Below, one piece after another: positions 1 to 7,757 of a DNA stretch of 64,000 nucleotides. The stretch's first letter is position 1; each line of letters begins with the position of its first letter. The notes beneath the pieces were generated by a model, which searched no databases, was not told the DNA's origin, and saw only the letters and a program-made list of their open reading frames with translations. Source of the stretch: Variovorax sp. HW608 (GTDB lineage Bacteria; Pseudomonadota; Gammaproteobacteria; Burkholderiales; Burkholderiaceae_C); the NCBI RefSeq assembly GCF_900090195.1, contig NZ_LT607803.1:4924229-4988228 (forward strand), read 5' to 3'. A program made the position numbers and the translations under genes.

Positions 1-1707
1 AGTTTCGAAGTGGACATCGGCTACAGCAGCGAGCGCGGACCGCGCGACGTCAACGAGGACTTCGCGGGCGCGGTGCGTGCGCCGAAGGGCGAGGAGGCGC
101 GCGGGCTGATCGCCGCCATTGCGGACGGCGTGTCGACCGGCGGCCGGGGCCTGGAGGCCGCGCAGACCACGGTGATGGGCCTTCTGGGCGACTACTTCGC
201 AACGCCCGACACCTGGGAGCCGACCGCGGCGCTCGACCGCCTGATCGGCGCGCAGAACGCCTGGCTGGCCGACCACAACCGCCGTCGCCAGGGAGGCGGT
301 ACGGCGCTCACCACGCTCACCGCACTGGTGCTGCAGGGGCAGAGCTACACGCTCGCACACGTCGGCGACACCCGCGCCTGGCGCGTGCGCCAGGACGGCG
401 AACCCGCCGCGCCGCTGACGCAGGACCATGCCTTCGACCATCCCGACCTGCGCAGTCGCCTGACGCGCGCCATCGGCCTCGACGACCAGGTGCGCGTCGA
501 TTACGTGCAGGGCGACGTGCGTGTCGGCGACTGCTTCGTGCTGAGTTCCGACGGCGTGCATGGCGTGCTCAAGCCGCAGCATTTCGCCGCGCTCGCGCTG
601 CAGGGGAGTGCGGCCGAAGCCAGCGACGCCCTGGTGCGCGCTGCGCTCGCCGCCGGCACGCGCGACAACGCGACCGCGCTGGTGATCCGCGTCACCGGGC
701 TGGACGCGCGCCAGCTCGACGACGAACTCGGCGACGTGCGCCGGCTCGCTCCGCCGCCGGTGCTGAAGGTGGGCGACACCATCGACGGCTACGTCGTCAC
801 CGCGGTGGTCGCCGACACCGGCGTCCATCTGCTCTACCAGGCGCGCCATCCGGCCACGCGCGAGCTGGTCGCGCTCAAGACGCTGCATCCCAGCCGTGCC
901 AGCGATCCGCAGGAGCGCGCCATGCTCGCGCATGAAGCCTGGCTGGCGCTTCGCGTCGGCACGCGGGCCGACAGCGGTTTCGTGCGGGTGCACGAGCGCG
1001 CGCCCGATGCGAGCGCGCTCTACACCGTCTTCGACTGGCACGGCGGGCGAACGCTGGAGCAGATCCGCAAGACCCGTCCGCGCGGCGCCGTCGCCGAAGT
1101 CGTCGCCGCGGCGATCGAGGTCGCCCGCGCGCTGGGCCGCCTGCACCGTCATGGTGTGGTGCACCGCGACATCAAGCCCGGGAACCTGCATCTCGGCGAT
1201 GACGGCCGCTGGCGCATCCTCGACCTGGGCGTGGCGCTTTCCGGGCGGGAAGGCCGGGCGCAGCGCGAGCTGCATGCCGGTACGCCGAGCTACATCAATC
1301 CCGAGCAGTGGGAAGGTGAGGGCGCCGATGCGGCGAGCGACCTGTTCGCGCTCGGCGTCACGCTCTACCAGTGGCTCGCCGGGCGCCTGCCTTATGGCGA
1401 GATCGAGCCCTACCAGTCGGCGCGCTACCGGCGCGATCCGGCCGCCCTGTCGCGCATCCGCCCCGATGTGCCGATCTGGCTCGACCATCTGGTCTGCAAG
1501 GCGGTCGCGCGCGATCCGCGCCAGCGCTTCGAGACGGCCGAGGAGATGCTGCTCGCGCTCGAGCGCGGCGCCGCGAGACCGGTCAGCGCGCCGAGCGCCA
1601 CGCCGTTGATCCACCGCGATCCGGCCGCGCTCTACAAGATCGCGCTCGCCATCTCGGTGCTGCTCAACGCGCTGCTCGCCTTCTGGCTGCTGTTCCTGCC
1701 GAAGTGA
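1..1707 (+). CDS. Bifunctional PP2C-type phosphatase / Ser-Thr protein kinase, membrane-anchored (5' end at window edge)
   Basis: The N-terminal ~230 residues form a PP2C/SpoIIE-type Ser/Thr phosphatase, with the Asp/Gly motifs DVNEDF, ADGVSTGG, HVGDTRAW, LSSDGVHG and TRDNATAL. A Hanks-type kinase follows (about 255-515): VALKTL supplies the lysine, HRDIKPGN the catalytic loop, DLG replaces DFG, and GTPSYINPEQW is the activation/P+1 region. A hydrophobic segment near the C-terminus should anchor it in the inner membrane. The first start inside the window is GTG at 10, but the frame is open to base 1 (Ser-Phe-Glu precede it), so the true start is probably just outside. It converges on the nitrate transporter gene. 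I know such fusions near nitrate assimilation genes in Burkholderiales; their substrate is unknown to me. The glycine-rich ATP loop is poorly conserved. Confidence 0.9.
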   Translation, partial: SFEVDIGYSSERGPRDVNEDFAGAVRAPKGEEARGLIAAIADGVSTGGRGLEAAQTTVMGLLGDYFATPDTWEPTAALDRLIGAQNAWLADHNRRRQGGGTALTTLTALVLQGQSYTLAHVGDTRAWRVRQDGEPAAPLTQDHAFDHPDLRSRLTRAIGLDDQVRVDYVQGDVRVGDCFVLSSDGVHGVLKPQHFAALALQGSAAEASDALVRAALAAGTRDNATALVIRVTGLDARQLDDELGDVRRLAPPPVLKVGDTIDGYVVTAVVADTGVHLLYQARHPATRELVALKTLHPSRASDPQERAMLAHEAWLALRVGTRADSGFVRVHERAPDASALYTVFDWHGGRTLEQIRKTRPRGAVAEVVAAAIEVARALGRLHRHGVVHRDIKPGNLHLGDDGRWRILDLGVALSGREGRAQRELHAGTPSYINPEQWEGEGADAASDLFALGVTLYQWLAGRLPYGEIEPYQSARYRRDPAALSRIRPDVPIWLDHLVCKAVARDPRQRFETAEEMLLALERGAARPVSAPSATPLIHRDPAALYKIALAISVLLNALLAFWLLFLPK

Positions 1708-1736
1708 GCCCGCGTGCGCCGTGACGTTCAGGATGT

Positions 1737-3008
1737 TCATGCGTTGCGCGTTTTCGGTGCGCTCTTGGGCGCATGAGCGGGCGAGGCCGCATGCGCCGAT
1801 GCGCGTGCGCGTCCGCCCTTTTCGGCCCAGGTGCGCGTCCAGCGGATCTGCATGACGCGCATCACGCCGAGCATCACGAGCGAGAGCGCGGCGAAGAAGA
1901 CGAAGCCCCAGGTGTAGCTGCCGAGGTACTGCTTCGACAGGCCCATCGCGTTCGGCACCAGCCCGCCGCCGAGCGCGCCGATCTCGCCGATCATCGAGCC
2001 GGCCACCGCGGTGGTCGCGGGCCAGCGCAGGGGCACGAGCTGGAACAGCGCGCCGTTGCCGGCGCCGAGGGCGGCGAAGCAGGCGATCAGGAGCAGCGTG
2101 GTGATCGCGAGCGATCCCGACGAGAAACCCACCAGCACCAGCGCGACGGCCACCACCAGCAGCACCAGCGTCAGCGTGTTCACGCCGCCCCAGCGGTCGG
2201 AGATCCAGCCGCCGATCACGCGCACCGCGGCGCCCATGAAGGCGGCCAGCATGGTGAGTTGGCCGGCCTGCACCTTGCTGACGCCGAACTGGTCGTAGTA
2301 GTAGGAGGGCAGGAAGGTGGTGAGGCCGATGAAGCCGCCGAAGGTCACGCCGTAGATCAGGCTGAACACCCAGCCGTCCTTCTCGAACAGGCAGGCGATG
2401 TGTTCGCGCAGGCTCGCGTGGCTGTCGACGTCCGGCGGCTCCTTGGCGAACACGATCATCACGATCATCGGCGCCAGGATCGCGACCGCCGCAATGCCGT
2501 AGACGCTCTGCCAGCCCAGCCATTGGGCGAGCGGCGGGGCGACCAGCACCGACACCGCGGTGCCCACATTGCCCGCGCCGACGAGGCCCATCGCGAGGCC
2601 CTTGTGCTGCGGCGGGAACCAGCCGGAACCCAGCGAGAGCGCCACGCCGAAGCTCGCGCCCGCGATGCCCAGCAGCACGCCCATCGCGAGCAGGTCGTTG
2701 AAGCTGTGCACCATGAAGAAGCCGAACAGCATCGCCACCGCGATCAGGCCCATCTCGACCAGCGTGGCCTTCTTGCGGCCGATGTACTGCGCGAGCACGC
2801 CGAGCGGAAAGCGCATCAGCGCGCCGGCGATGATCGGCACCGAGAGCATCAGCCCTTTCTGGGCCGGCGACAGGTTGAAGGTCTCGCCGATGAACGGCGC
2901 CATCGCCCCGTTGAGCACCCAGATGCAGCACGAGAAGGCGAAGTACAGGAAGGCCGCGAACAACGTCGGGCCGTGGCCTGCGCGCAAGAAGGACTTGAAG
3001 CTGGTCAT
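1737..3008 (-). CDS. narK: NarK/NasA-type nitrate/nitrite MFS transporter
   Basis: A 423-residue MFS protein with about 12 membrane helices. It shows both signatures of the nitrate/nitrite porter family: GLVGAGNVGTAVSVL in the first half, and IGEIGALGGGLVPNAMG in the second. It should move nitrate (and/or nitrite) across the inner membrane. The C-terminal ~30 residues are Ala/Lys/Pro-rich and cytoplasmic. The ATG at 3008 opens the conserved hydrophobic region after a short polar head. The 225 bp between it and the divergent ANTAR gene carries a sigma-54-type promoter and an ANTAR-like hairpin reading into narK, so it is probably co-regulated with the ABC importer. Whether it is assimilatory (NasA) or respiratory (NarK) cannot be told from sequence; the neighbours favour assimilation. 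Confidence 0.92.
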   Translation of the reverse strand: MTSFKSFLRAGHGPTLFAAFLYFAFSCCIWVLNGAMAPFIGETFNLSPAQKGLMLSVPIIAGALMRFPLGVLAQYIGRKKATLVEMGLIAVAMLFGFFMVHSFNDLLAMGVLLGIAGASFGVALSLGSGWFPPQHKGLAMGLVGAGNVGTAVSVLVAPPLAQWLGWQSVYGIAAVAILAPMIVMIVFAKEPPDVDSHASLREHIACLFEKDGWVFSLIYGVTFGGFIGLTTFLPSYYYDQFGVSKVQAGQLTMLAAFMGAAVRVIGGWISDRWGGVNTLTLVLLVVAVALVLVGFSSGSLAITTLLLIACFAALGAGNGALFQLVPLRWPATTAVAGSMIGEIGALGGGLVPNAMGLSKQYLGSYTWGFVFFAALSLVMLGVMRVMQIRWTRTWAEKGGRARASAHAASPAHAPKSAPKTRNA

Positions 3009-3021
3009 GGGCTCTCAATGC

Positions 3022-3047
3022 AAAACGCCGCGGCGCGGCCGTTGGCG
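3022..3047 (-). terminator. Possible intrinsic terminator in the narK leader
   Basis: On the minus strand CGCC (3047-3044) can pair with GGCG (3029-3026), with an inner CCG/CGG pairing, followed directly by TTTT (3025-3022), 13 bases before the narK start. The stem is short and interrupted and the U-run is only four, so this is a weak candidate. Its position matches the attenuator before nrtA. Confidence 0.3.
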
Positions 3048-3141
3048 GGCCGTGTCGTGAGGCGGGGTGGGGGTGGTGTGCCGGCAGCGGACGCTGGCGG
3101 CGTGGAAGGTGTTCGGCGTGGAGGACTCCGCCGCGTCACCA

Positions 3142-3165
3142 ATGCGGTGCTTCGTTACGCCGCAC
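3142..3165 (-). promoter_or_regulatory. ANTAR-type hexaloop hairpin in the narK leader RNA
   Basis: On the minus strand a stem (GCGG/CCGC, one C-A mismatch, then a GU/GC step) closes the six-base loop AACGAA at 3156-3151. Known ANTAR target RNAs are hairpins with hexanucleotide loops carrying A at position 1 and G at position 4; this loop fits. The hairpin begins at the transcription start predicted from the sigma-54 element. I could not identify a clear second hexaloop downstream. Confidence 0.5.
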
Positions 3166-3174
3166 CCACGTTCA

Positions 3175-3190
3175 CGCAAGAGGCATGCCA
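3175..3190 (-). promoter_or_regulatory. Sigma-54 (RpoN) promoter for narK
   Basis: The minus strand reads TGGCATG-CCTC-TTGCG. This matches the sigma-54 consensus TGGCACG-N4-TTGCW with the invariant GG and GC ten bases apart. The predicted start is about 3164, giving a ~155-nt leader before narK. No convincing NtrC dyad was found upstream in the short divergent region. Confidence 0.65.
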
Positions 3191-3233
3191 GTGCACACAC
3201 GCTGGCCTGACCTATGCTTCCATCTGTATCCCG

Positions 3234-4520
3234 ATGTTTGCCGTGAACTCCCTTCTCGTCGTCCTTTCCACCGAGTCCGCCGGACTGCCCGATGCGCTGC
3301 GACAGGCATTGGGCGGTGCCGTTGATTTTTCGGCGCTCGGGCGCGCAACGCCGCGCACCCTGCGGTCGCAGGCCGAAGCGCTCGGATCGCGGGAGATCGT
3401 GGTGTTCATGCCGCAGCCCGTGGAGGAGCTTCTGGATGCGCTGGCAGCGGGCTGTGGTGTGTTGCCGTGCCCGCTCAGCCTCGTCTCCGGGCCGCTCGCG
3501 CCCGATCTCCACGAGAAACTGGCCGCGCTCGGCGTCAATGCGTGGATGGCGGTCGAATCGCTCGATGCCCGATCGCTCGATGCACTGCTCGGCCGTGCGC
3601 GTGCACGCTGGGCGCGCGAATCCGCATTGCGCACCGAACTGGACGCGCTGCGCACCCGTTTCGACGAACGCAAGTGGATCGATCGCGCGAAGGGCCTCCT
3701 GATGTCCGCGCGCGGCATCGGCGAGGACGAGGCCTTCGGCCTCCTGCGCGGCGCGGCGATGCATGCGAACCTGCGCCTCGGCGAAGTCTCGCGCTCGGTG
3801 ATCGAGGCCTCGCGCTGGGCGGATGCGATCAACCGTGCGGGGCAGTTGCGCATGCTGTCGCAGCGGCTCGTGCGCCTCGCGGCGCAGGCGCTGGCGGGCA
3901 TCGATGCCAAGCGTGCGCGCGTGCTGCGCACCCAGTCGACCGAGCGCGTGCAGGACAACTTCGTTCATCTTGCGTCTCTCGAACTCGACGAGGCGGGAGC
4001 GCAGGGCTTGGGCCACGCACGCGCTGCCTGGAACGCGCTCGAAGCCGCGCTCGCGGCGCGCATGTCACCCCAGGCGATGGCCGAGATCGATGTGCGCGCC
4101 GAGGCCTTGTTGCTGGCGGCCGAAGTGCTGACCGGCGCCTTGGAGACTTCCGGCGCACGGCGCGCGCTGCGCATCGTCAACATCTGCGGCCGCCAGCGCA
4201 TGCGCGCGCAGCGGCTCGCGAAGGATGCGCTGCTGGCCGCGACGCTGTCCGCCAGTGCCTCGCGCGAGCGACTGGCACCGATCATGGGCGAGTTCGAAGC
4301 CGCGCTGCTCGAACTGGACCAGGCGCCGCTGAGCTCGCCCGAGATCCGCGCCGCGCTGGCTTCGGCGCGCGACGAATGGCTGCGGCTCGTGCGCGGCGTG
4401 CGCGAGATCGACAGCGCCGAGGGACGCGCCGCGCTGGTGCGTTCCAGCGATGCGCTGGTCGAGACCTTCGACCAGCTCACTGCGTCGTACGAGCACAGTC
4501 TGCAGGTCCTCATGTCCTGA
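3234..4520 (+). CDS. ANTAR-domain RNA-binding regulator fused to two PilJ/NarX-like helical sensor repeats
   Basis: A 428-residue cytoplasmic protein. Residues ~1-125 look like a degenerate receiver (NasT-like pseudo-receiver) without an obvious phosphoacceptor aspartate. Residues ~135-205 form an ANTAR domain (ERKWIDRAKGLLMSARGIGE...A). The rest is helical and holds two copies of a PilJ_N-like motif, NRAGQLRMLSQRLVRLA and NICGRQRMRAQRLAKDA. These resemble the P-box of the nitrate sensors NarX/NarQ. ANTAR domains bind paired RNA hairpins and prevent termination; the helical repeats may bind nitrate (inference). There is no signal peptide or membrane helix. The ATG at 3234 opens the conserved receiver fold; the frame remains open upstream but that stretch is low-complexity. 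It diverges from narK and converges on nrtD with a 15-bp gap. Confidence 0.85.
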   Translation: MFAVNSLLVVLSTESAGLPDALRQALGGAVDFSALGRATPRTLRSQAEALGSREIVVFMPQPVEELLDALAAGCGVLPCPLSLVSGPLAPDLHEKLAALGVNAWMAVESLDARSLDALLGRARARWARESALRTELDALRTRFDERKWIDRAKGLLMSARGIGEDEAFGLLRGAAMHANLRLGEVSRSVIEASRWADAINRAGQLRMLSQRLVRLAAQALAGIDAKRARVLRTQSTERVQDNFVHLASLELDEAGAQGLGHARAAWNALEAALAARMSPQAMAEIDVRAEALLLAAEVLTGALETSGARRALRIVNICGRQRMRAQRLAKDALLAATLSASASRERLAPIMGEFEAALLELDQAPLSSPEIRAALASARDEWLRLVRGVREIDSAEGRAALVRSSDALVETFDQLTASYEHSLQVLMS

Positions 4521-4535
4521 CTCCGCGGCTTCAGC

Positions 4536-5345
4536 TCAGGCGGCGACCTTCTCCACGTGCGCCTGGCGCGTGTACAGGAAGTCGATCACGGCCTTGCGCG
4601 CATGCACGTAGACCGGGTCTTCGGCCAGTTCCACACGGTTGCGCGGACGCGGGAGATCGACGGCGAGCACTTCGCCGATGGTCGCGGCGGGTCCGTTGGT
4701 GAGCATCACGATGCGGTCCGACAGCAGCACCGCCTCGTCCACGTCGTGCGTGACCATCACCACGGTGCTGTGCGTCTTCTGCACGATCGCGAGCAACTCG
4801 TCCTGCAGCTTGGCGCGCGTGAGTGCGTCCAGCGCGCCGAAGGGCTCGTCCATCAGCAGCACCTTCGGTTCCATCGACAGCGCGCGTGCAATGCCCACGC
4901 GCTGCTTCATGCCGCCGGAGATTTCGCCGGGGCGCTTCTGTGCGGCGGCGCTGAGGCCGACCATCGCGAGCGCCGCTTCGGTGCGCGCCTTCAGCTGCGC
5001 CTTGCCTTCGCTGGCTGCGAACACGCGCTCGACCGCGAGATAGACGTTCTCGTAGCAGGTGAGCCACGGCAGCAGCGAGTGGTTCTGGAACACCACCGCG
5101 CGCTCCGGGCCGGGGCCCTTGATCTCGCGGTTGGCGCACAGGAGCGCACCTTGCGTGGGCGTGGTGAGTCCGGCGATCAGGTTCAGGAGCGTCGACTTGC
5201 CGCAGCCCGAGTGCCCGATCAGGGTGATGAACTCGCCCTTGGCCACCTGCAGGTGGATGCCCTGCAGCGCGAGGAAGCTGCCCTTGGGCGTCTTGAAGCG
5301 CTGCTCGACGCCGTGGATGTCGATGTACTTCCTGTCATCGTTCAT
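4536..5345 (-). CDS. nrtD: Nitrate ABC transporter ATP-binding protein (NrtD/NasD)
   Basis: A 269-residue ABC ATPase of the nitrate/taurine/sulfonate importer family. It has Walker A GHSGCGKST, signature ISGGMKQRVGIARAL, Walker B VLLMDEPFGALDALTR and the H-loop histidine in VTHDVD. It energises nitrate import with the NrtB permease just upstream. It has no fused NrtA-like C-terminal domain, so it is the NrtD/NasD rather than the NrtC type. Its ATG overlaps the stop of a 20-codon ORF (ATGA) that ends with an in-frame GGAGG Shine-Dalgarno sequence, suggesting translational coupling to nrtB. Confidence 0.93.
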   Translation of the reverse strand: MNDDRKYIDIHGVEQRFKTPKGSFLALQGIHLQVAKGEFITLIGHSGCGKSTLLNLIAGLTTPTQGALLCANREIKGPGPERAVVFQNHSLLPWLTCYENVYLAVERVFAASEGKAQLKARTEAALAMVGLSAAAQKRPGEISGGMKQRVGIARALSMEPKVLLMDEPFGALDALTRAKLQDELLAIVQKTHSTVVMVTHDVDEAVLLSDRIVMLTNGPAATIGEVLAVDLPRPRNRVELAEDPVYVHARKAVIDFLYTRQAHVEKVAA

Positions 5346-5404
5346 TGGAAACCTCCGCGCAGCAGCGCTGCGGTATTCGTCTTCGGAACGGCCGTGCGAC
5401 TCAT
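5342..5404 (-). CDS. 20-codon coupling ORF between nrtB and nrtD
   Basis: This small ORF begins with an ATG inside the ATGA that also contains the nrtB stop. It ends with a TGA inside the ATGA that contains the nrtD start. The peptide begins MSRTAVPKTN and ends LLRGGFQ. The GGAGG six bases before the nrtD start lies inside it. Such an ORF would carry ribosomes from nrtB to nrtD. The peptide itself resembles nothing I know, and I think the role is translation coupling rather than a functional peptide. Confidence 0.45.
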   Translation of the reverse strand: MSRTAVPKTNTAALLRGGFQ

Positions 5405-6327
5405 GACTTCACCTCTTCGAACGTGAATGCGGTGGCGACCTTGATCAGCGCGAACTCGAGCACGAGGCCGACGATGCCGATGACGAAGATCGCGATGATG
5501 ATGTTGGCGACGTTGAGGTTGTTCCACTCGTCCCAGACCCAGAAGCCGATGCCGACGCCGCCGGTCAGCATCTCGGCCGCGACGATCACGAGCCATGCGG
5601 TGCCGACCGCGAGGCGCACGCCGGTGAGCATGTAGGGCAGCACCGCGGGAAAGAGGATCTTGGTGAAGATCTTCCATTCGCTGAGGTTGAGCACGCGGGC
5701 GACGTTCATGTAGTCGCTCGGCACGCGCTGCACGCCCACGGCGGTGTTGATGATCATCGGCCAGATCGAGCAAATGAAGATGGTCCAGATCGCGGCCGGG
5801 TTCGCGCCCTTGAAGACCAGGAGGCCGATCGGCAGCCAGGCCAGCGGCGAGACCGGGCGCAGCAGGCTGATGAGCGGATTGAACATGCGCGAGAGGAACT
5901 CGAAGCGTCCGATCGCGAAGCCGGCCGGAATGCCCACCGCGGCCGCGAGCCCGAAGCCCAGCGCCACGCGGCGCAGCGACGAGAGCACGTTCCAGCCCAC
6001 GCCCTGGTCGTTCGGCCCCTTGCTGTAGAACGGATCGCTGAACACCTGCACCGCCTGCTGCCAGGTGGCGAGCGGCGAGGGGAAGCCGGTGGTGCTCTTC
6101 ATCGCGACCAGCTCCCAGACGAGGATCAGCAAGGCGATGCCGAGCACCGGCGGAAGCACGCGCAGCCACAGGCCGCTGAAGTCGCGCGGCGCGCGCTGCA
6201 CGGCCTTCGCCCTGACGGGAGCGGCTTCCTGCACGGGCTTCGGTGCAGGAGGAAGCGGCGTGCTCTTCACGGCAGCGGGCCTCGCCGCAGCCGCATCGAT
6301 GGGGGAGTGAAAGACGGCACTGACCAT
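5401..6327 (-). CDS. nrtB: Nitrate ABC transporter permease (NrtB/NasE)
   Basis: A 308-residue binding-protein-dependent permease with about six membrane helices. It carries an EAA-type coupling loop, seen as LNLSEWKIFTKILFPAVLPY, which contacts the ATPase. The N-terminal ~60 residues are Ala/Pro-rich and cytoplasmic. The start at 6327 has GAGGAG six bases upstream; an in-frame ATG at 6345 overlaps the end of nrtA and lacks such a site. It lies 10 bp downstream of nrtA and forms the channel of the nitrate importer. Family knowledge places it with NrtB/CmpB/SsuC; nitrate specificity follows from NrtA and the regulators around it. Confidence 0.93.
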   Translation of the reverse strand: MVSAVFHSPIDAAAARPAAVKSTPLPPAPKPVQEAAPVRAKAVQRAPRDFSGLWLRVLPPVLGIALLILVWELVAMKSTTGFPSPLATWQQAVQVFSDPFYSKGPNDQGVGWNVLSSLRRVALGFGLAAAVGIPAGFAIGRFEFLSRMFNPLISLLRPVSPLAWLPIGLLVFKGANPAAIWTIFICSIWPMIINTAVGVQRVPSDYMNVARVLNLSEWKIFTKILFPAVLPYMLTGVRLAVGTAWLVIVAAEMLTGGVGIGFWVWDEWNNLNVANIIIAIFVIGIVGLVLEFALIKVATAFTFEEVKS

Positions 6328-6337
6328 GGTGTGCTCC

Positions 6338-7582
6338 TCAGGCATGGACCTTGAACGAATCGGCGTACTGCTTGGGGTTCTTGCCGTCCCACACGACGCC
6401 GTCGATCAGCTTGCTGGTGCGCATCGTGTCCTTCGGCACCGCGGTCTTCGTGGCGGTTGCGGCCTGCTTGTAGATGTCGACCCGGTTGATCTGCGTGGCC
6501 ACCTGCAGGTAGTCCGGATGGTCCTTCAAGAGGCCCCAGCGCTTGTGCTGCGTGAGGAACCACATGCCGTCCGACAGGTACGGGAAGTTCACCGCCCCGT
6601 CGCTGTAGAACTTCATGTAGTTGGGGTCGTCCCAGTTCTTGCCGAGGCCGTTGGTGTAGCGGCCGAGGATGCGCTGATTGATCGCATCGACGCTGGTGTT
6701 GACGTAGCTCTTGTCGGCGATGGTCTCGGCCATCTTGTTCTTGTTCTGCAGGCCGGTGTCGATCCACTTGCCGGCTTCGAGGATCGCGGCGGTCACTGCG
6801 CGCGCGGTGTTGGGGTACTTCTTCACGAAGTCGCCGGTGGTGCCGAGCACCTTCTCCGGATGGTCCTTCCAGATGTCCTGCGTGGTGACGGCGGTGATGC
6901 CGATGCCGTCCATGATCGCGCGCTGGCCCCAGGGTTCGCCGACGCAGTAGCCGTCCATGTTGCCGACGCGCATGTTGGCGACCATCTGCGGCGGCGGCAC
7001 GGTGATGACCTTGGCGTCCTTCAGCGGATTGATGCCGTTGGCCGCCATCCAGTAATAGAGCCACATCGCGTGCGTGCCGGTCGGGAAGGTCTGCGCGAAG
7101 GTGTATTCGCCCTTGTCGGCGGCCATGAGCTTGGCGAGCGAGGCGCCATCCACCGCGCCCTTGTCGGCGAGCTTCTTCGACAGCGTGATCGCCTGCCCGT
7201 TGTTGTTGAGCGTCATGAGAACGGCCATGTCCTTCTTCGGACCGCCGATGCCGAGGTGCACCCCGTAGACCAGCCCGTAGAGCACATGGGCGAAGTCCAA
7301 CTCGCCGTTGACCAGCTTGTCGCGCACGCCGGCCCAGCTCGCTTCCTTGCTCGGGACGATCTTCACGCCGTACTTCTTGTCGATGCCGAGCACCGAGGCC
7401 ATGACGACGCTGGCGCAATCGGTTAGGGGGATGAAGCCGATCTTCACTTCCTCCTTCTCGGGCTTGTCCGAGCCCTGCGCCCAGACGGCGGCGCGCAGGG
7501 CGGGGTCCAACCCCAGAGCGCCGGCAGCCGCGGCCTGCAGCACGCGCCGGCGACTGAGTTTGTGGGAGAGCGAATCGGTCAT
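6338..7582 (-). CDS. nrtA: Nitrate ABC transporter substrate-binding protein (NrtA/NasF)
   Basis: A 414-residue periplasmic binding protein of the NrtA/CmpA family, starting VKIGFIPLTDCASVVMAS after the signal. The N-terminus SRRRVLQAAAAGALG is a twin-arginine (Tat) signal, and there is no lipobox, so it should be exported folded and remain soluble in the periplasm. The ATG at 7582 has GGAG nine bases upstream; the frame extends further but enters the leader hairpins. It is the first gene of nrtA-nrtB-(20-codon ORF)-nrtD and is preceded by a sigma-54 promoter and an attenuator. Bicarbonate (CmpA) is an alternative ligand, but the NasR and NarK neighbours favour nitrate. Confidence 0.93.
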   Translation of the reverse strand: MTDSLSHKLSRRRVLQAAAAGALGLDPALRAAVWAQGSDKPEKEEVKIGFIPLTDCASVVMASVLGIDKKYGVKIVPSKEASWAGVRDKLVNGELDFAHVLYGLVYGVHLGIGGPKKDMAVLMTLNNNGQAITLSKKLADKGAVDGASLAKLMAADKGEYTFAQTFPTGTHAMWLYYWMAANGINPLKDAKVITVPPPQMVANMRVGNMDGYCVGEPWGQRAIMDGIGITAVTTQDIWKDHPEKVLGTTGDFVKKYPNTARAVTAAILEAGKWIDTGLQNKNKMAETIADKSYVNTSVDAINQRILGRYTNGLGKNWDDPNYMKFYSDGAVNFPYLSDGMWFLTQHKRWGLLKDHPDYLQVATQINRVDIYKQAATATKTAVPKDTMRTSKLIDGVVWDGKNPKQYADSFKVHA

Positions 7583-7613
7583 GGGGCGAACTCCAGTCAG
7601 CAAGGTCAAAGCG

Positions 7614-7684
7614 CAAAAACAAAAAGGCGTCCTCACCGCGCAGGGGCTGCTCGCGAACGAGCCCTTGCGGGTGGGGACGCCTTT
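7614..7684 (-). terminator. Intrinsic terminator (attenuator) in the nrtA leader
   Basis: Reading towards nrtA, the arms AAAGGCGTCC (7684-7675) and GGACGCCTTT (7632-7623) pair perfectly. They are extended by CCACC with GGTG and enclose an inner GGGCTCG-TTCG-CGAGC hairpin. A TTTTTGTTTTTG tract follows. It ends about 30 bases before the nrtA start, so transcription must be antiterminated for nrtABD expression. This matches the nasF leader controlled by NasR. Confidence 0.88.
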
Positions 7685-7700
7685 GTCCGGTGGGTGGGCC

Positions 7701-7718
7701 GCATCCGCCGTTGGATGC
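7701..7718 (-). promoter_or_regulatory. ANTAR-type hexaloop hairpin (P2) in the nrtA leader RNA
   Basis: On the minus strand GCATCC pairs with GGATGC around the loop AACGGC, a perfect six-base-pair stem with a hexaloop bearing A1 and G4. This is the hallmark recognised by ANTAR antiterminators. It lies 16 bases before the terminator stem and is the likely binding site of NasR or of the ANTAR-PilJ protein. Confidence 0.75.
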
Positions 7719-7728
7719 CGCCTGCCTG

Positions 7729-7743
7729 AGACCTCATCGGTCT
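7729..7743 (-). promoter_or_regulatory. First leader hairpin (P1 candidate) of the nrtA transcript
   Basis: AGACC-GATGA-GGTCT on the minus strand is a perfect five-base-pair stem starting about four bases after the predicted transcript start. ANTAR targets consist of two tandem hairpins, so this is the natural P1, although its loop is five rather than six bases. Confidence 0.5.
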
Positions 7744-7757
7744 ACGATGGAGATGGA

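Noticed and set aside
6328..6345. Alternative nrtB start at 6345
   Set aside because: It overlaps the nrtA end and lacks a ribosome site; GAGGAG is correctly placed for the ATG at 6327.
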